From Gautieria morchelliformis (Eukaryota > Basidiomycota > Agaricomycetes > Gomphales > Gomphaceae), in NCBI GenBank assembly GCA_015179125.1, contig WHVA01000337.1, forward strand, positions 1-64,000: a stretch of DNA of 64,000 nt. The letters run 5' to 3'. This document shows positions 53,234 through 63,800 of this stretch, one piece after another. The position numbers and the translations under genes are program-made. How positions within the stretch are numbered: position 1 is the first letter of the stretch; every line of letters begins with the position of its first letter. The notes below the pieces were generated by a model. It worked only from the letters and a program-made list of their open reading frames with translations. It was not told the origin of the DNA and ran no database searches.

Positions 53234-55115
53234 CACCCCTGCAAGTTTGTGTCCCACAAGAAATTCTTTGAGTGTGGGGAACACACTTGGCTAAAGAATA
53301 AATGTCCGGTGGCTTTCCGGGGATAGTAATCGAGTGGTAACTCGTTTCCTGGCTTCGAAATAGGTCAGGGGTACTACCCTGAGATCGGGCAGCATGATCC
53401 GAGCTATTGTGGAGCAAATGATCGAATATCTGCGCAGGGTATGCAGGAAATGCAGGGTTCAAGCGGGCATCAATGACCGGATAAGAAAAAATGATGGCGT
53501 GCTCAATGCGATGATATAAACGTCGTTCTATAGACGTGTCATTGAGTCCCTGTCCATCCTGTGTCTCGAAACGAATCCCGGTCAGTGGCTCCATTGTTAC
53601 ATGTGAGGTGGTTAGATTCGAGTGCCTCAGAAGGCTGGTTTGATTTTCGTTCGAGAATGCGGCTGGAAATCTATCCCACTGTTCATGGACTCGTCCCCTA
53701 ATTCCCTTGACAGTGTCGAAGGGGTTCCAGGATATTTGCGCCAGTATGAGAGTGCTGATGGAAATGATGATGGTGAGTGGTATAGTGGCCTTTGCACATT
53801 GAGAGTTGCGTGGTTTCTCTTGAATTTTGATCGCAGTAAGTCTCAATTCTCGTTCGAATGGTTTAATGCGAAGCTCATCAGTTATTTCCCATGCTGAGAT
53901 CGCAGTGGCTCTCTGTTCCTGTGGCTCAGTAGCGCAATCGATGTTGGCAAACGGCAGGAGGTCCACATACGGTATATGCGGTGCCGGAGGCAGGATTTCT
54001 TTGATTTTCTTTGTCATATCACTAGTCCCATGTGATTCAATGCATGCATGGAGCTTCTCAACTTTTTTACCATGTGCAATCGCGTTTCTGCTGTGTGTGA
54101 GTGTCGAGGAGTGTGTGGGTTCAGTGATGCACGCAAACATGATTCTTTTGAGGCTGGCGGCATCAGGTGAGTGTCTCTCTTTCTGTGGTTTATAATGCTG
54201 ATGTGAAGGTCGAATGATAGTACCATAGACTCCTGGTCTGCTCATCTGACGGTTATAACTTTCGAGCGCACCGCCGGGTGCATAGCATCGAGCCGTCGAG
54301 TGTCCACCTCTCCCGCAGTTATTGCATGAGAAATGCAGTCCAACTTCGTCAGATATCTGTGGGGTAATAGAGTGTTGAGGATTCTGTGAGATTCTATGGG
54401 ATCTAGACTGTGGGGAGCTCTTCGGCCCCGCTTTTGCGATAAATGCGGCAGCCATCTGATCTGACACTACAAGTGAGTTCAGATCAGCTTCGTGCCCCTC
54501 CAGTTGTTCCTCAATCTCTTCAGGGATCCTAGTAATCATTCTGATAGTGGAGGCGATGGCTCTCCAGGATTCTGGGACGTTTCTGAGTACTGTGGCACTG
54601 TGAGTAGAATCTGCAATGATTTCTCCCATTTTCTTCAGCTGTTTCCTGTATTCCTTCATAACAGTGATGTACGTCACCACAGACTCCCCCTCCACCATGT
54701 GGTGGTTCTCATATCAAGTCCTGATGATACTGATCTTGCTGGGATCAGTGGACTCGAATTTCCGGATGAGTATGGCCCAGGCGGCCTTCGCCTGATCTGT
54801 ATCATCAAGGGCCGTCTGTAGTTCGGGTGAAATGCATAATAAAATTTGATTGTAAGACGAATTATTCCTGTCATTCCACTCATCAAGTAGTTGTGTGATC
54901 GGCACCATCCCTATGTGCGGTACACCGGCTGTCACGGTGTATGCAGGGTTCGTAGCATCTGGAATCAGGTCAGTGCCGGTTATCATGGCATAGAGGCCTC
55001 GATCCCGAGCAGTAGCTAGTAGTTCGCGTCTCCAAGAGACCCAATTATCCCGCCCTAGCTTGGGCCAGATCTCCCTGAATTTATGAATATCATGCTTTGG
55101 GTGCATGGCAAACAT
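53223..55115 (-). pseudogene. gag: Copia-type gag with transmembrane-like C-terminal extension, one nonsense codon
   Basis: One frame of 631 codons from ATG (55115) to a stop supplied by the LTR, interrupted only by TGA at 54711-54713 (CGA in the expected T-R-Y-E sequence). N-terminal half: WPKLGRDNWVSWRRELLATA, ELQTALDDTDQAKAAWAILI, YITVMKEYRKQLKKMGE, VLRNVPESW, the UBN2-like copia Gag fold. A zinc knuckle follows (CNNCGRGGHSTARC). The protease and integrase that should come next are replaced by about 300 residues with one hydrophobic segment (ATIPLTIIISISTLILAQIS) and several N-x-S/T sites (NQT, NLT, NDT, NSS). Origin of that extension unknown. Confidence 0.8.
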
Positions 55116-55158
55116 AATTGCCGGTTAAGCTCTGGCAAGACTGAGACTTTTAATCTTT

Positions 55159-55720
55159 TGTAAGTCACGGCGTGCAAGCAGCTGCGTATGTATATGATGA
55201 GGGGTCAAGGGAACTAAGGAGAAATGTCTTCAAGCATCAATGAAGGGCTGAAGTGAGTCTGGGGACAAAACAACAAGAACTGTGGCTTCAAACAGCCAGC
55301 TAAATGGAGTTTCTTACTGCCTAGCATTCTATACATGTTTCCTAGCTATTTAACTAGCTTGGAACGAAGCTATGCTATGAAATATGCTTGTGGAGCAAGC
55401 AGGTGCCGCCGGTGCATGATATATGCACCGGTGCTGGGCTATGTACCTATCTGATCATTTAGGTATTAGTGCCTTGGAGCTTTCTATACTATTGTGGAGC
55501 AGCTACATATATTCAGGAACGATGGAGCACCTCCTGCGCTCCATCTCGGATCTGTGCCTCGAGTGGCCCCGGAACCCGGCTCAGGGTTAAAGGGGCCGGC
55601 AAGATGCGCATGTGAGTGATGTCATGCACATCTAATAGATCCTGTGTCGGTAATGCGTATGCGCGAGTATCAGCGCAAGAATACTAGGATAGAACTTGAT
55701 TTCCCATCCATAATACAACA
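55159..55720 (-). repeat. Unrelated internal LTR inside the copia composite
   Basis: 562 bp, TGTTGTATTATGG to GACTTACA on the minus strand. It shares no obvious sequence with the outer LTRs but is preceded by a polypurine-like tract (GAAGGGGTG) and followed by AAAGATTAAAAGTCTCAG, the same primer site as after the outer LTR. It thus looks like an LTR in place between two internal regions, rather than a solo LTR inserted at random. Confidence 0.65.
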
Positions 55721-56771
55721 CACCCCTTCAAGCTTGATGTACCCTCCAGGGGACAGCAATGCTTGCAACAAATGGATGGGTTAACGAATTAAGAAGTTGA
55801 TGGGAAGCTAAAATGAAGGCAAAGGCGGTGACAGCCGCCTTGCAAGAACGGCCACTGAAAATTTCAGTGTGCAAGGAAACATCCTTTGGGTTGAGGGCTT
55901 CGTTGTGAATGCCCTAAAAAAATCGTTCCACACCTGTAAAAAATAGAATTCGAAGGGGAATACACTGCTGGGTGAGTGAGCGGCGATCCCTGCACGGGGA
56001 GGCGTCGCCGGTGTCGTTTGATATGGAAAAATGCCGTGGAAACAGCGGAAACAGTGGGAATGGCGTGATAATAGACGGTCAGGGGGCCGGGATGGATTTC
56101 TCGATCGATTGTGGGGCCCTAAGGTACATGAGCGGTGTGGCATGCCCAAGTCAGGTCACATCATGAAGCAATAAATGCTGCGCAGCCGGCGCGGCTTACG
56201 CGTTGAAGGAAACGGTCTGGGAGTCTCTTGGAATCTCCCAGAGACGTGTATACACCCCTTGAAATGGGTGTCGTTGTCCGCGCTTCCCTGGAGCGAACTG
56301 GAGCATGGGTGATGTTATAGATGGCGATGGAGCAGTAAATAGTGTCTATGCGCCGTCCAGAAAGATGTAGGGGGTTCTTGACAGTCCCTAGCAATGAATA
56401 TGAGGCCTGAGAAGCCTCTAGAAAGGTCAGTTCTTCTTGAATGAGCTTGCCTGCGTGTGTATGCGCCCGGCGTCGATGGTGGTGACCGTGCGTCCTAGCA
56501 TGTCACGCACAGCGCTGGACCTGGTGTCAGGAATACGATAGCCTGATGCGTAACGTACCCCTGCAAGTCCTATGGTGTCCAGCCTGATCCACGGACAGGG
56601 GAAATGATCAGGAATCGAAGGAATGCACTTCTTCGATGGGGTCGAAGACGATGATCGTGCCGTCGATGTCTGATGAACGATTAGTGAAAGGTCGTTCGTC
56701 CGAACGTACGTAGAGCCTGCAGTGCGTGATATCGACCGAGGTCGAATGGATGCCAGCGCAAGTGGAGTCCA
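55721..56771. other. Non-coding internal segment of the copia composite
   Basis: About 1.05 kb between the internal LTR and the 5' outer primer site. Only short frames; none resembles Gag or Pol. It starts at a polypurine-like tract and may carry packaging or leader sequence. Confidence 0.5.
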
Positions 56772-56785
56772 TGAGACTTTTAATC
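56772..56785 (-). promoter_or_regulatory. Primer binding site resembling tRNA-Lys(UUU) anticodon arm complement
   Basis: GATTAAAAGTCTCA directly follows the 5' LTR end. Its complement TGAGACTTTTAATC reads as the left stem, loop and first two right-stem bases of a Lys(UUU) anticodon arm (stem TGAGA/TCTCA, loop CTTTTAA). A second copy is at 55142-55156. Drosophila copia uses a 5' half-tRNA ending at position 39 in the same way; the tRNA identity here is inferred. Confidence 0.6.
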
Positions 56786-57722
56786 TGTTGGGAATAATGT
56801 GTCAGATATATTAGAATGGATATATCTGGTGACTCAGGGAGTGGGAATCCTTCGTGCACCCCTGTGCACAGTATATGCGCGAGCTGACTAAGCTCTGTGG
56901 AGCGAGTCGTCACTGATTGATGTAGGTCACGTGACCGAGTCGAAGAAGAAACAGGTGAGAACAGAGGAACAAGAGGTCCGAAGCTTTTGCTTTTGGAACA
57001 GTATAGTGTAGCCAGTTATAGTAGACTCTCAACAAAGAATTAGAGAAATCTATCAAGTAACAAGCTCTGTAGCTATCAAACAAGTCTACAGTTACTTCAG
57101 GAGGTGAAACAGTGAATCATGGATATTTCTGGATGATATTCTGGATGTTTTGTTCGTACATTTATGGTAGCTACTTATACTAAAATAGTAGTGAGTACCA
57201 GTGTTCAAGATAGTGATAGAATGGGTCAGGATAATGTGGAAATGCTCCACAGGCTGCATACAGCTGTGGAGCAGGAACAATGATGGGGATACTTGTCCTA
57301 CTGACAAGTATCTAAGCTGGGACCTTGGAGCAATGTACAAAGCCCCTTTCAACATGTAATACAGCTCGTAATCAGTGGAGCTGGTCAGGGGAATAGAATA
57401 GAATAGAAATCATGTGTGTCCTGTGCTGTGTGCCTACAGCAGCCTTGGCAAGGCATTTGCCATCTCTGTACCTCTCTCCTGAGGTAGCTATTCAGTACGT
57501 CCATAGATAGGACAGTGTACTGTAATCTCCACCGTGTCTGATGTCCCTGTATGGGTCTATTAGTCCCATAGCAATATTTCTTCTGACCAGGGCCCAGGTG
57601 CCTGCTTTCCAGGGCAGGCACTGCTACTGGTGCATGGATTATTTCTCCCAGATGTTAGCTCAGTTAGACGATTGTATAGACCTTAGAATACTGTGTGATA
57701 TAGCTATCCATTTATTCTAACA
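56786..57722 (-). repeat. Copia composite 5' LTR
   Basis: 937 bp with intact TG/CA ends (TGTTAGAATAAA to TTCCCAACA on the minus strand). Equal in length to the other LTR and nearly identical to it. The next bases on the minus strand are the primer site GATTAAAAGTCTCA. Confidence 0.92.
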
Positions 57723-57727
57723 CAAAA

Positions 57728-58514
57728 GTACCTAGCCATACCAGAAAAGCGCCCAGACTGGGCTTGGATAGCAGACAGACTCATATTCGGAGATATCAAC
57801 CCTAAAGCAGTCCTGAAGGTAGACGCCGAATCGAGGATAAGCTGGTTGAAGCAAACGTGGAGAACCAAGCAAGGGCTACACTCCAGCCTGCCAACATCAC
57901 TAAAAGAGATGCTAAAGACGGCAGAGATGTACAACGTCAGAATACAGGCCAGAAAGACAGACAAAGGCCTTAAGGAGAAAATGACGGTCTGGCACAATGT
58001 GGTCAAGCCGGACGATAACTACAAATGGAACAAAAGGGCAGCAAAGTGCCTGAGAAAGAACCACGACATAGTCACAATAAGAGACCTACAAAGGGCAAAA
58101 AGAGGGGTGATAACCCCCGATAGAAAATGTGACAACCACCCGCGCCTGCATAAATATGGCGAAAAACTTATACAAAGGCTACCCAGAAAAATGGGACCCC
58201 GAAAAAGAAACCCCCTATGCGGATGGGCTAGACCACATGACAGGGAGGAAAAGAAAGTACAAGCATTTCACAAAGACGGGTGAAAACGTAGCAAACCCAG
58301 ACATAACAGAAAGGGAACACCCAGAGAATGCAACAAGGATATTCCTGGACAAAGAGAAAAAAGAGGAATGGCAGGCAAAGCCAACCTATAGAAAGCACCA
58401 CACAACAGGAAAGGAATGGGAAGTCTACACAGACGGATCATGCCTCGACCTGAACACAGAGTCGGCCAGAACAGGAGCAGGAATATACTGCAAAGATAAC
58501 GAAAACTACACAAG
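57728..58514 (+). pseudogene. LINE ORF2 fragment 2: linker and start of RNase H
   Basis: Continues from fragment 1 (KYLAIPEKRPDWAWIADRL) through a basic linker (RTKQGLHSSLPTSLKEML). After a frame change near 58140 it reads YRKHHTTGKEWEVYTDGSC, where D in YTDGS is the first RNase H catalytic acid, and stops at the solo LTR. Confidence 0.85.
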
Positions 58515-58827
58515 TGTCAGGGGACCACCTGTCCTGCCTTTTATTTCCTTTCATTTTCCTTCCTCACATCTCCTTCATTGTATCCTCCCCTATTCCTTCC
58601 TGTGTCACTGCCGGTTGTGTTGGCTCGCGTATGTCATTGTGTAGCAGCTATATAGTTCATCGCTGAGGTAAGGAGATCCTCACTCTGTTCTCTTTGGATC
58701 TCCTCTACCTCAGGTGCGCTGTTTTGTATTTACCTGCTCACTGTTGACTCATTATATACTGCTTTGGATCTCCTCTACCTCAGGTGCTGCTCTAGGGAGT
58801 AGAGCACCTGTTAGAGTCACCTTACAA
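58515..58827 (+). repeat. Solo gypsy LTR (313 bp) with ACAAG target duplication
   Basis: TGTCAGGGGACCACC to CACCTTACA between ACAAG at 58510-58514 and 58828-58832. A TATA-like CTATATAG (58648-58655) precedes a near-perfect stem (arms 58664-58679 and 58696-58712). The 3' arm is repeated exactly at 58766-58782. GTGCGC after the first arm and CAG at the end of the second could bound a 70-bp intron. A member of the same family lies inverted at 59584-59896. Confidence 0.95.
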
Positions 58828-59583
58828 CAAGGGCCATAAGAATGCCTGGGAAAAAACAAACAAACAAAAGAGGAGAACTAGTGGCAGTCTTAAAAGCCCT
58901 AGAAATGATACCCAAAGGAGACCCCCTGAAAATTAAAACCGACTCTACTTATGCAGCAGCCGGAATAATCAAAGGATTAAACAAATGGGAAGACATGGCT
59001 TGGCTCAATGTAGACAATGCTGACATCTTCAAGAAAATAAAATACGAACTGACAATAAGAGGCGCAGTCACCACCTTTGAATGGGTGAAAGGACACGCCA
59101 GTACAGAAGGCAACGAAGAGGCAGACAGGCTAGCCTCGGAAGGCACGAATAAAGCCGAAGCCGACGAAATAAATCTAACTGTCCCAGAGGAATATGAACT
59201 CAAAGGGGCGAGGCTGCAAAGCCTGACACAAAAACTGGCCTACGAGCTAATAATGAGAAGAAAGAATATTCACCTGGTAACGAAAACCGGAAGGAAAAAG
59301 CTTGCCGAAACGAAGGCAGAGCTACAAGAAACACTGGGTGTAAGCCCAACGGAAAGGGCAATATGGAAAACGCTAAAGTCGCCCACGATAAGAAGAAACA
59401 TGGCAGACTTCCTGTGGAAACTACTACATGGAAGGTTAAGAGTCGGAGTATACTGGAAAAACATACCCGGCTACGAAGAAAGGGCCAGCTGTAAGCAATG
59501 CGGAGGCCTGGAAACAATGAACCACATCTGGTTCGAATGCCAAACCCTGGGCCGATCAGAGGTCTGGGAAGCGGCAGAGACGC
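58828..59583 (+). pseudogene. LINE ORF2 fragment 3: rest of RNase H and C-terminal Cys/His motif
   Basis: Carries E in KRGELVAVLKAL, D in LKIKTDSTYA and the WVKGHASTEGNEEADRLA block, completing the RNase H catalytic set begun in fragment 2. A helical region and CKQCGGLETMNHIWFEC, the CCHC-type tail common in LINE ORF2, follow. The frame is open to AAETL and a stop supplied by the next LTR. Confidence 0.9.
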
Positions 59584-59896
59584 TGTAAGGGCGACTCTAA
59601 CAGGTGCTCTACTCCCTAGAGCGGCACCTGAGGTAGAGGAGATCCAAAGCAGTATATAATGAGTCAGCAGTGAGCAGGTAAATACAAGACAGTGCACCTG
59701 AGGTAGAGGAGATCCAAAGAGAACAGAGTGAGGATCTCCTTACCTCAGCGATGAACTATATAGCTGCTACACAATGACATAAGCGAGCCAACACAACCGG
59801 CAGTGACACAGGAAGGAATAGGGGAGGATACAATGAAGGAGATGTGAGGAAGGGAAATGAAAGGAAATAAAAGGCAGGACAGGTGGCCCCCTGACA
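59584..59896 (-). repeat. Gypsy LTR (313 bp), inverted relative to 58515-58827
   Basis: Same length and nearly the same sequence as the solo LTR, on the other strand; it carries the same stem with duplicated arm. To its right (its upstream side) is a polypurine tract and the end of a Pol-like frame ([11 protein letters not shown]), so this is a 3' LTR rather than a solo LTR. Confidence 0.9.
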
Positions 59897-60406
59897 TCAC
59901 CCCCCCTCTAGAATGCGACGTCCCGACGCATGAGGTTCCTGGGACAAGTCGGCGCTTGGCAACCCAAAACAGGTGGGAACTGGAGGAGGTACAAGGGGCA
60001 CGAACGGCAAGCAGAGTGGCGGGGCAGTGCGTGGCCACAATAGGCGCTTGGCAGGGTGCCTCGGAGGCGGCACATGCGGGCCAGGGGCATGAAGCAAGCT
60101 GAAGGGCGTGGTGGGAGGCATGACAGCAGTGTGCAGCAGACACGACAAGGCCATGGTGGGAGTGTGAACTGGGCACAGAGCGTGTGGGATGTGCAGCCTG
60201 CAGGGGTATCTCCGGTGGGCCTAAGGGTGGAGACACAGGTGCTGTGGCTTGTTCCGTGTGCGTACAGCTTCATGACGACGACATTGCAAGAGCGTGATGA
60301 GATTGGGCCTCTCATCGCACACATTGACCCCCTAGCAGCTCCAAGAGTTGGAAGACGGCCCAAACTTGTGCCAGGTGAAAGCGACGGCACAGCATGTTGC
60401 GGAAAG
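59897..60406 (-). pseudogene. 510-bp internal remnant of a gypsy element
   Basis: Ends in the G1-type Pol C-terminus SGRRILEGG and the polypurine tract, but upstream no chromodomain or integrase can be read in any frame. Both strands have long open but unrecognisable frames (minus about 169 codons, plus about 120). It is cut on the right by the LTR at 60407. Either a non-autonomous derivative or a highly diverged tail. Confidence 0.5.
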
Positions 60407-60896
60407 TGTAAGGGCAACCCTGGCTGGTTGTGGAGATCACACTACCACACAACTGACAAGGGGAAATCCAAAGTATGTATAAATGAACAGAGTATACAAG
60501 AGAGGGGATTCTCACCTGACAAGGGGAAATCCAAAGAGAAAAGTCTAAGGACCCCCAATGTCAGCGAGCCCGTATTATACTATGCTGCGTAGCCAGGGAC
60601 AACACTTGGCACCCGCCATCAACCCTGCATCCTCCTGACCTCCTTGACCCTTGATCGACCCTTGATGCCACCTATTACGCGAGTTGCTTGATTTCCGACA
60701 CTGTTCCGAGAGTGGAAGTCGGAAATTGGAGTGGAACTGGCAAGGCGAACAGAACTGGTGGAAGTTCTCCCAGAAGCAGAATCATTTCCGAAAGCAGAGG
60801 CGGAGATGGAATCGGAACTGGAAGCGGAGTCGGAAATGGAGTTGGAACTGGGTGTGGTGTCGGAACTGGAAATGGAAAACAGGGTGTCCCCTGACA
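60407..60896 (-). repeat. 3' LTR of the right-hand gypsy element
   Basis: 490 bp; TGTCAGGGGACACC to CCCTTACA on the minus strand. The stem arms are at 60549-60564 and 60516-60532, with the second 3' arm at 60453-60469. Between them is the same GTGAGA...CAG interval (63 bp) as in the 5540-6016 copy. Confidence 0.92.
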
Positions 60897-63800
60897 TCAC
60901 CCCCCTCTAGTGTGCTGCGCCCTCGAAGCACGGGACACGAGGGATTGAAATGCCAGCAAGCGGATTCGGTGAGGGGCACCGGGGTGTGTCCTATAGAACT
61001 CACGGAGTTTGTCTGGAGCGGAAACATCTTGCTCCGGGACCCATGAATTCTCCTCGTACCCAACCCTTCCCATTTCACGAGGAATTGGAGTCATCCTCGC
61101 ACAAACTGGCTGTCCAGGATCCATTCCACACATAGTGCTCTTCCCCATCTACAATTTCCAGCGGAGGTGGTGGATGAGCCTTCCGACCTGGAATTGGGTC
61201 CTCAAGCATAGGGAGTAACTTCACCACGTTGAAGACGGGGTGGAGGCGGGACATGGACATTGGAAGTCGGAGGCGGTATGCATTCCATCCAACCCTCCGC
61301 GTCACTGTGAAGGGCCCAAGGTAGTGGTGGGCCAGCTTCTGCAAAGGGCGTGTGGTGCGGATGTCACTTGCATCTAGATACACCTTGTCTCCAACTTGGT
61401 ACTCTGGGGCAGGAACCCGGCGTTGGTTGTAGTATCTTGCCATGTCATCCTTGGCTTTCGCAAGGGCTGACTTGGCTTCCGAAAGGGTGGAGTCCATGCG
61501 GTCTCAGAACTCATTGACCGTCTCCAGTGGGACTCAGCCTGGCGTGGTTCGAAGCCCATCCGCGGGTGTCGTCCGGAGTCAAGCATGAAGGGAGTCTGTT
61601 GCGTGGCGGAATGTACATGGTTGTTGTATTGGAATTCCGCCAGTGGAAGTAACTCATCCCAGTCATCCTGCCTCTCATTGACAAAGAGGCGGAGATATTG
61701 CTCCAACTCCTGATTGACCCGTTCCGTCTGTCCGTCACCCTGTGGATGGTACGCTGTGGTGGTAGCCAGCTTTATGCTGAGCAGGCGGTAGAGCTCCCGA
61801 GTCAGTTCCGCGACAAACTGCGGACCTCGGTTGGAAACAACTTGCTTCGGGAGCCCATGCAACTTCCAGACATGTGGAAGGAACAGGCGGGCCGCTCCGA
61901 GGGCTGTGATCGTGTGTGCGTCAGAATGAAGTGGGACACCTTGCTTACCGAATCCACGATGTTCATGATCGCGTCGTAGTCATGAGACTCTGGGAGTTCA
62001 ACGATGAAGTCGACGCTGATGGTGTCCCAGCGGGATTCGGGAATCGGGAGCGGAACAAGTTCTCCGACGGGCGGATGTCGTTGCGCTTTGGTTCGGAGAC
62101 AAAGGTCACATGTCTTCACGTACTGTCCAATGTAGCGGGACATCTGAGGCCACCAGTAATTCTGAGCCACTAACTCCAGCATCTTCCACCTGCCAGCATG
62201 CCCAGCGACCCGTGTGTCATGGTGCTGGGACACGATGCGGCGGCGGAGGTCCGCCCCACCGGAACATAGACCTTGCCTCTGAAGTGGAGCAGTCCATCAC
62301 ATTCCGACCATTCCGCTGCCCGTACAGGCCGTGAGTGTCCTTTCCGAAGTTCCTCCACGCCTTCACCACCGACTCCTCCTTCTCTCCATTCCGGTACTGC
62401 CTCTGGATGTCCGGAGCATTTCCGCTTCCACCCAACTGCAGTCACTCCTTCTAGGGCGCGGATTGCAAAGAGACTAGGGTGGAGCAGTGTCATATCCGCA
62501 TTGTCTCCACTTCCGCTTCCATGATCCGCACGGCGGGATAGGGCATCGGGCTTGCCCATGGTGTGGCCGGGGCGGTGGTGGAGCATGAAGTCGAACCGGA
62601 CAGGTGTAGGGACCATCGCGCTTGTCGTTGGTTCAACTTCTTAGACGTGCGGAAATACTCGAGGTTCTTGTGGTCTGTCCAGATCTCAAACGGGCATAGA
62701 GCACCCTCGAGGAAGTGTCGCCACTCCTCCAGCGCTCGGATGATTGCCAGCATCCCTTGTTGTGGATCTCGTAGTTCGCTCGACGGACTAAGGCTTTAGA
62801 GAAGAAGGCAATTGGATGCCATCCCCCACCATCTTCCGATGATGTTGTGACAAGACCGCTCCGGTAGCTGCGTCGGAAGAATCCGCCTCGACTCGATAAG
62901 GGCGAGAGTCGTTGGGAAAGATCAGGACCGGGGCGGAAGTGATCAGCTCTTGAGTTTGTCGAAGGAGGCCTGTTCGGCTCTCCCCACGCCATCCAACCTC
63001 CTTCTTGGTGAGGTGAAGAGGGCACGGGCGTGGGAGGAGAAGTCCTTGATGAACCGCCGGTAGAAATTGACAAACCCAATGAAGGACTGGACTTCCTTCT
63101 TGTTCGCGGCACCGGCCAGTCCGATACACCGGAAACTTTGACTGGGTCCATTTCCACCTTTCCTTCCGACACCATCACCCCAAGATGCTCTATCCGCGCC
63201 GCTCAAATTCGCACTTTTCCGGCTTGAGACACAGGTTGTATCCCGGAGCCGTTCCAGACTCTCCGCGCGACTTCCCGATGGTCGGACATTGTTTTTGTGA
63301 AGATGAGGATGTCATCGAGGTAGACCAGACAACCCCTTCGCTATCATGTCACGGAAAATGTCATTCATCATCGTCTGGAACGTTGCAGGACTGTTGGTGA
63401 GGCCAAAGAACATGACCTGTGGCTCAAAGAGTCCTCGGTTGGTGCGGAACGCGGCCTTCCACTCGTCTCCCTCCTGGATCGGACATTATTGAAGCCCCAG
63501 CGGACATCCAGCTTAGTGAAGTACCTCGCCCCGCGGAGTTGTGTGATAGTTCCGAAATGAGTGGATGGGGTACCGGTTCTTGATCGTGATCGCATTCAAG
63601 GCCCGGTAATCCTGCACAAGTCTGAGCGAGCCGTCCTTCTTCTTGATGAAGAACACCGGAGATGCCATGGGTGACTTGGAGGGCGGATCCTCCCTGTACG
63701 GAGGTTTTCTGCAAGGAATGGATCGAGCTCACCTGCTCCTTGGGTGACAGCGGGTAGACTTTGCAGTTGGTGGGCTTTGACCCAGGCTCCAACTCGATGG

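Larger units (their letters stand above)
52297..57722 (-). mobile_element. Ty1/copia-type composite element without pol
   Basis: Two 937-bp LTRs (52297-53233 and 56786-57722) lie in direct orientation, flanked by CAAAA at 52292-52296 and 57723-57727. The only long ORF is a copia-type gag on the minus strand; no protease, integrase, RT or RNase H motif was found, so it depends on other elements. Minus-strand order: LTR, primer site, about 1.05 kb, polypurine-like GAAGGGGTG, a different LTR (55159-55720), primer site again, gag, polypurine tract (GCAGGGGTG), LTR. The two outer LTRs differ by only a few bases, including the terminal TG (TT in the left copy), so insertion is fairly recent. Confidence 0.88.
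51926..59583 (+). mobile_element. 5'-truncated LINE (RNase H-bearing non-LTR element) with nested insertions
   Basis: Three plus-strand segments form one element: 51926-52296 (C-terminal RT region), 57728-58514 and 58828-59583 (linker, RNase H and C-terminal zinc motif). The first gap is a copia composite with CAAAA duplication; removing it joins HIMWLQ to KYLAIPEKRPDWAW without loss of frame. The second gap is a solo gypsy LTR with ACAAG duplication lying inside the RNase H domain. The 3' end is cut at 59583 by another LTR. RT catalytic motifs are absent, as expected for a 5' truncation. RNase H downstream of RT suggests a Tad/I-type lineage. Confidence 0.88.

Noticed and set aside
56608..56913. 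Minus-strand frame reading FDPIEEVHSFDS as a copia Pol remnant
   Set aside because: No RT, integrase or RNase H motif; it spans the LTR boundary.
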